A stretch of DNA of 13,784 bases from Polyrhizophydium stewartii (lineage: Eukaryota; Chytridiomycota; Chytridiomycetes; Rhizophydiales): NCBI GenBank assembly GCA_027604665.1, contig JADGIZ010000431.1, positions 1-13,784 on the forward strand, read 5' to 3'. Shown here in pieces: positions 8,954 through 13,784 of this stretch; positions within the stretch are counted from its first letter, which is position 1, and each line of letters begins with the position of its first letter. The notes under the pieces were generated by a model. The model did no database searches. It was not told the DNA's origin and saw only the letters and a program-made list of their open reading frames with translations. Made by a program: the position numbers and the translations under genes.

Positions 8954-9829
8954 TTAGTTCTTGGCCTGGAGCTGCTTGACGAGCTCGATGTACTTGGTCT
9001 GGGCCTCCTCCTTGGAGAGGTCTGCGGCAAGCGGGTCCGGCAGCAAGCGCACCGACCCGTCAGCTTTGCGTCCCCTAGGCCGTCATCCGGGGCCAATCAC
9101 GGCTTACTCTCGAACTTCTTCCAGGCAGACCACTTGGCCTTGCCCTGGAGGTCGAACATGCCGGGAGCGGCTGGAGCGAGCGCCAGAGTCGCATGTCGGA
9201 GCACGTTGCAGCACGAGTCAGCCCCGTCACGTGCTAGCGCGGGTCATGCAGGGGAGGGGCGGCGCGGCCAGGGGCGAGACGGCGGCGGGCAACGGGGATG
9301 CCTCCCGGGCGGCTCGCTCGTCGGGGGCGGGGGCTCGCTCGTCGCGGGCAGGCACCCACCGGTCGTGTTGTTGCCAACGGTGGCCTGCTTGAAGAGGCCG
9401 TAGAGCTCGAGGAGCTCGTCGTTGGTGGGCTTGTACGTGAGGTTCTTGACGTCGGCGGCAGCCTTGTCGAAGTCGGCCTGCGCTCGCGCGCCAGAGGCCA
9501 GGCGGGCGGGTAACGGGCACGCAGGCGGGCGGCCGAGAGCGCGCCAGCAGGCAGCAGCGTCCGCAGCAGGCGCAGCAGGCGCAGATGGCAGAGGATGGGG
9601 CGGGAGACAGCGGGCCGTCAGCAGGGATAAGAAACGCCTCTCGGCGGGTGATCGCGAGCCTGGTCGCCGCCCGGCGCGGGGAGCCGCCCAGGCCCGTGCG
9701 CTCACGGCGCCAGCGCACCGCGCGTGCAGGGTGCGGCAGGCGCGGGGCCAGCACGGGGTGGCGGGGCGGCGTGGCGGCGCAAGAGGCGACGCAAGAGGCG
9801 AGGCGAGGTGGGCACACCTGGAGAGACAT
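8954..9829 (-). CDS. ACB1: acyl-CoA-binding protein (ACBP), four exons
   Basis: Minus-strand exons in order: 9829-9818, 9477-9360, 9170-9108, 9021-8954 (TAA 8956-8954). The product is 86 aa, the usual length for a stand-alone ACBP. Introns are 340, 189 and 86 nt, with donors GTGTGC, GTGGGT and GTAAGC and all-AG acceptors. Key blocks are MSLQADFDKAAADVKNL, KPTNDELLELYGLFKQAT (acyl-CoA site helix with the conserved Tyr and Lys), VGNNTTAAPGMFDLQGKAKW, WSAWKKFENLSKEEAQTKY and the C-terminal helix ending VKQLQAKN. Known of the family: a cytosolic four-helix protein that binds C14-C22 acyl-CoA esters with high affinity and buffers or delivers them for lipid metabolism. The start is set by the match of MSLQ to the family N-terminus and by the CAG/GTGTGC donor. 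No single open frame exceeds the second exon, so the gene is easily missed. Confidence 0.93.
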
Positions 9830-10366
9830 GATTGAAGGAAAGATTGGGAATTCGCTGTGCCAGAAGGTCGCGAGTCGGGACGGTCGGTCATGGCGCACAC
9901 GGTCCGAGTGCCATGGCGCCTGGCCGTCGGCAGGCTGGTGGCCGTCAGATCGAGACTGCCGTGCCAATACGCTCCGTGATCTGCAGACATGCGCGGTGAC
10001 AATGACCCTCGGATAACCCCGCAACTTCGTGCGTGCTGGTTGCGTTCCGGCCGCCAGTGCGCCGAAAGGAATTCGGCATTCCATCTTATCTGACAGCACG
10101 ATACTGACGATTCCGCGAGATCTGGCGTGGGCGAGAGCGCGCTTTCTCTTGGGGTGTTATGTGCTCGTATCGAAGCTTGACTGCCCTCAGGATACGACGC
10201 CGTCCGGGAGGACAACGCTTCTCCTCTCTTCCTTCGTGCGACGCGCTCATTGCCAGCCTTGACCATCCGTACCTCCCCCGGCTGACCACGGCCCGACCCC
10301 AGCTCGGACCACACCTGCTGCATCATTATACACCCAGTGCCATCTTCACAACGAAACCACGCACCG
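9830..10366. other. divergent promoter region between ACBP and Cdc14
   Basis: These 537 bp lie between two divergent ATGs. No coding potential beyond chance frames was seen. On the Cdc14 side an ATTATACA element at 10325-10332, about 37 nt before the ATG, is a weak TATA candidate. On the ACBP side I see no TATA. No recognisable operator, tRNA or repeat. Confidence 0.45.
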
Positions 10367-13300
10367 ATGCCGTTCTCGACACTCGGTGGTCTTCTCAACC
10401 ACGCCACGAGCGCGACGGGAAACGACATCCTCGCCTCGGCCCGCGAGTTTGTCAAAGGTTGGTTCGCCCATGCGCCTTGGTGACTGTGCGCAGGTCTGAG
10501 GGGGTAGATTTCTCCATATGGCCCACTCAGCCGTTGGCGGTCGGTCACCGCGGGCATGTTGCTGGGATTGGGTGCCGGCCAACACGGCCGAGCTCATTGC
10601 AAGGCTTTCGGCTGGCGGTCGCTCAGGACCCGGCAAGCTCTGTCGGCTCGGCGTTGCAACTGTCTCGGCTGCCCAGACTGGCCGTGCGGCGTCGCGGCCA
10701 CCCAGAAGACCATGAGTGACGCCGCAGGCCCCATTGCGCGGCATCCCAACGCGGGTGTCTGTTTGTGCCTCGACACGTCTGGCGCCTCCAAAGCTCCCCA
10801 CGGTGTTCGGTCCATTCACAAGCAGAGGCGCGGGACGTAGACTAATGGGCGATTCCGTGCTCCGGGCTCGGAGGCCCGGCATCCCGCGTGCATGCGACGC
10901 TGCCATGCGAATGCTGGCCCCATATCTGCTGGCGCTGATGGCAGCGACACCAAAGCCGGCGCTCCAAAGCAACCCGAGCTGACACATCAGCAACCATCTG
11001 CGCATGCGCTCGCCCGCTCACATGTGTCGGCATCTCCCCCGTCTGCATTCCACGGTGGCTGCGCACCGCAAATCCACGCCGGTGCTCCCGTGCGCCAACG
11101 CGATCGGCAATCGTCTCCAAACATCACGCCCCAGATAAGCTCTACTTTACATCGCTCAACTTTGCGCCACCACAGTATGCGCAGATCCACTTTTTCTCCA
11201 TCGACACCCAGCTCGTTTATATCAACTTCTATTCGGACTTTGGCCCGTCCAATCTGTCGCACGTCATGCGTTTCTGCGAAATGCTTCAGGAGAAGTTCCG
11301 CGTGAGCCCCGCGTTCTCCTGCGCTCGCCCGACTTGCACAAGCAAAGCGCTAACTCGAGCTTCGTAACTCCAGAATCCTGCAACGGCAAACAAAAAGATC
11401 TGCCTGTACTCGTCCATGGACATGGACAAGCGCGCCAACGCTGCGTTCCTGATTTGTGCATATATGGTGCGCAGGATCGGTCTGGTAGCCTATAATGCCC
11501 GGCCCCTGACGCGCTGCGCACGACTACGCATGGATTTCGTCGACGCAGGTCATTGTCCAGAAGCGCACGCCCGAAGAGGCGTACCAGCCGCTCATGGGCC
11601 TCACGCCGCCATTTGTGCCATACCGAGACGCAGGATACGGCGCGGCCACGTACCACATCACCGTGCTCGACTGCATCCGCGGCCTGCACAAGGCACTCAC
11701 GATCGGCCTGCTCGACCTCGAAAACTTTGACCTCGAAGAGTACGAGTTTTACGAAAAGGTTGAAAATGGCGATTTCAACTGGATCACAAGCAAGTTTCTC
11801 GCGCTCGCCTCGCCCAAGGACGACCCGCCCACGTTCCAGGTGCAGCAACCAATGCAGACATACCAGCAGCAGCAACCATCGTCGCAGCAGCAGCAGTCGC
11901 AGGGTGGGGCCATTTCAGGAGGCGTGAGCGTCTCCAACTTCTTTTACGGAAACGGCGGCTTCTATCTCGCTGGACAGCAGGGCCAGCAGGGCCAGCAAAC
12001 GCGCGCCGGACAACCGCAGCCACAGCAGCAGCAGCAGCCTGGAGCAAAACGCAAGTTATTCAGCGCGTACTCGATGGATAACCTTGTGCGCTATATGCAA
12101 GACAAGGGCATCAAAACAATCATTCGTCTGAACAACAAGACTTACGACAAGCGCAAAATCCTGGAGGGCGGCATCGAACACATCGAATTATACTTTCCCG
12201 ACGGAACCACACCGCCAGACGGCATTCTCAAGCGCTTCCTCGAGATCTGCGAGTCGCGCGAAGGTTGTCCCGAGCTCGCAAGGCATTGCTGCCTTGCTGT
12301 TTCTGAGGCTGACGACGAATGCATGGAAACCTCGCTTGCTGATCACGGTGCATAGGCCCCATCGCCGTGCACTGCAAAGCGGGACTCGGTCGCACGGGCA
12401 CGCTCATAGCGTCGTATCTGATGAAGCACTACAAGCTCACGGCCTGCGAGACCATCTCGTTCATGCGAGTCGTGCGTCCCGGAAGCGTCGTTGGGCCTCA
12501 GCAAAACTACCTGCAGGCGTGAGTTTGAGGTTCTTTGGTGCTCCATCGCGCTGAACGGCTGCGACCAGACATCTGAACCATGCTTTCCTCGAGTAGAATG
12601 CAGACCAAGCTGTGGAAGATGCACCCAGCAAGCCGCCTGCCGCCTGCCGTATCGTGCTGGAAGCCATCAACGTACCCCCATGCGCTCAACCGCTTCGGCG
12701 CGCCTGTATTCGCCAACCCGCAGGCAGGCAGCGCCGCCGCCCAATACCAGCAACAGCAACAGCAGCAACAGAAACACCAGCAGAGCCAGCAGCAAAGCAC
12801 CCAGGGCATGCGGATAGATCGCTTTGGCGTCGGTGCGAGCCAGGACACCATAATGGCCGACGCAAACGACGCTTACTCCATGGTCGATGAGACCCGCCGC
12901 GAGGTCATGATGATCCGGGGCGGATACGCAAACGTCGATGCCTACGAGGCCGAGCTGGAGCGCGAGCGTGAGCAAAACAATATTGCACTCGACGAGCTGC
13001 TCATCCCCGTGCAGCCACGCAAGGCCCAGCCTGGCGCGGCGGCGTCCAACACGCGGGCCTCGGGTGTGAGTGGGCTGCTTTTAGTCTAGCTTCTGGTTGG
13101 TGGTCCAGATCTGACGAGTGGCGCGGCAGCCGTCGGATGCATGGCGCCGGAGCTCCACAAGCAGCGCACCGCCAACGTCTCAAGCGCAGTCGCAGCAGAC
13201 GAATCCCGTCTACAGCCAGGCCAGATACGTTGCGGCTCCAACCCCGCAGCATGCGCAGCTCCAGCAGCACAACCAGCAGGGGCTTCAGCAGCAGCAGCAT

Positions 13301-13558
13301 CCGAGGTACAATCTCAGATCGCACAGCAGCACAGGATACGCTCCCGCCGGCAATCCTCAGCCGCGAGCTGTTCCGCGCACCATCCAAGCCGGCCATGACC
13401 TGCAGGGCGACGGCCAGTCGCGTTACTACTCGCAGGACGAGCAGGCGATGCAAGTGCACCAACAGGTGGTCGGCGGACCCGGATCCGACGGCATTGATGG
13501 CTTTGTTCTGATGGGCGGCCGCATCGCGAGCCCAAGCTCTGGCGGCGGCCGAAAGTGA
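10367..13558 (+). CDS. CDC14: Cdc14-type dual-specificity protein phosphatase, seven exons
   Basis: Exons: 10367-10457, 11135-11301, 11374-11466, 11549-12263, 12356-12518, 12597-13065, 13130-13558, giving 708 aa. Introns are 677, 72, 82, 92, 78 and 64 nt, all GT-AG. The N-terminal A domain runs from [14 protein letters not shown] through [48 protein letters not shown] and ITVLDCIRG to [11 protein letters not shown]. The B domain has [14 protein letters not shown], the general-acid loop FPDGTTPPD (Asp 335) and the signature [10 protein letters not shown] (Cys 362 nucleophile, Arg 368), then MKHYKLT and [13 protein letters not shown]. Known of the family: it reverses Cdk phosphorylation at Ser-Pro sites and acts in mitotic exit, cytokinesis and nucleolar segregation. 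Unusual here are a Gln-rich insertion (208-283) in the A-B linker and a long Q-rich tail (from 461) holding the motif RYNLRS. The catalytic core is complete. Confidence 0.93.
10458..11134 (+). other. CDC14: unusually long first intron of the Cdc14 gene
   Basis: The donor is AAAG/GTTGGT and the acceptor CCCCAG. Joining residue Lys30 through a split Asp codon to KLYFTSL recreates the conserved EF.KDKLYF block with nothing missing, so no exon is needed inside. At 677 nt it is seven to ten times longer than the other introns of this gene. Only chance reading frames were found in it. Confidence 0.7.
11819..12047 (+). repeat. CDC14: CAG-rich polyglutamine insertion in the Cdc14 linker
   Basis: This part of exon 4 encodes roughly residues 208-283. 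It has several short CAG/CAA runs ([28 protein letters not shown]) around a non-repeat centre that contains [16 protein letters not shown]. Other Cdc14 proteins have a shorter linker before the B domain. No stop or frame change interrupts it. Confidence 0.85.
12747..12798 (+). repeat. CDC14: second CAG/CAA polyglutamine tract of Cdc14
   Basis: This encodes a run of eight Gln, KH, and a further QQSQQQS stretch starting near residue 461, just after the catalytic domain. Mixed CAG and CAA codons make it less slippage-prone than pure CAG. Confidence 0.85.
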
Positions 13559-13784
13559 ACTGCTTTCCCGCCGGCGCCATGTCCCCGCCCGCCACCTCTG
13601 ATCGGGAAACGCCGGAGAGCATAGATTCGACTCTTGGCAGACTCTCGACAGCGTTGCGGCCGGCCAGACCATCAAGCCAGACCATGCAGCCCTCGACTCT
13701 CGAAATAATTCGCACGCTCAATCGCTAGAACGCATTATCTTTGCAACACTTCAGACACGCACACACACACACACGAATGGCCGA
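13559..13784. other. downstream region of Cdc14 and possible start of the next gene at the edge
   Basis: It contains AATAATT near 13703-13709 (possible 3'-end signal), a short (CA)n run near 13757-13774, and an ATG at 13777-13779 followed by GCCGA to the window end. The ATG could open the next plus-strand gene, but only two codons are visible. Confidence 0.3.

Noticed and set aside
9227..10557. Minus-strand frames of 290 and 437 codons
   Set aside because: They are GC-rich open frames running through ACBP introns and the divergent promoter. The only recognisable parts are ACBP exons, which splice into a normal 86-aa protein.
10935..10985. Possible C/D-box snoRNA in the long Cdc14 intron (CTGATGG and CTGA about 45 nt apart)
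   Set aside because: The C box deviates from RTGATGA at two positions, there is no clear terminal stem, and no guide target could be assigned.
13001..13721. Minus-strand frames of 224 and 135 codons near the right edge
   Set aside because: They are antisense to Cdc14 exon 7 and its 3' region, with no recognisable domain.
13757..13774. (CA)n run as a functional element
   Set aside because: It is short and imperfect, a common simple repeat, with nothing linking it to a function.

Overview
This is a GC-rich stretch of a fungal nuclear genome. The evidence is the gene set (a velvet-domain regulator, the SSU-processome helicase Dhr1/Ecm16, Cdc14), short introns with GTGAGT/GTGGGT-type donors and YAG acceptors, and a TATA box. 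There is no sign of phage, plasmid, transposon, CRISPR or an RNA gene. I cannot place the species. The velvet gene restricts it to fungi, and the GC-rich, moderately intron-dense style would suit an early-diverging lineage, but that is a guess.

There are five protein genes, four of them spliced. I rebuilt these from reading-frame continuity, splice signals and remembered family motifs. (1) 506-1883, +: velvet-domain regulator, six exons, about 275 aa. (2) 2289-3632, -: secreted Ser/Thr/Pro-rich mucin-like protein, one exon, 447 aa, with a tandem repeat. (3) 3915-8863, +: DEAH-box RNA helicase of the Dhr1/Ecm16/DHX37 family, six exons, about 1544 aa. (4) 8954-9829, -: acyl-CoA-binding protein, four exons, 86 aa, first coding exon only 12 nt. 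(5) 10367-13558, +: Cdc14-type dual-specificity phosphatase, seven exons, about 708 aa, with glutamine-rich insertions and a 677-nt first intron.

The genes alternate in strand: velvet and mucin converge, mucin and helicase diverge from a 282-bp promoter region, helicase and ACBP converge with about 90 bp between stops, and ACBP and Cdc14 diverge from a 537-bp region. They act in separate processes (developmental transcription, cell surface, ribosome biogenesis, acyl-CoA trafficking, mitotic exit). I see no cluster or shared pathway. Remaining DNA is promoter, UTR or intron.

I found no clear new multi-gene system. The most interesting items are the mucin-like protein with its unusual C-terminal tail, the polyQ block inside the Cdc14 core, the insertion in the velvet domain, and a minimal uORF whose stop overlaps the mucin start codon.
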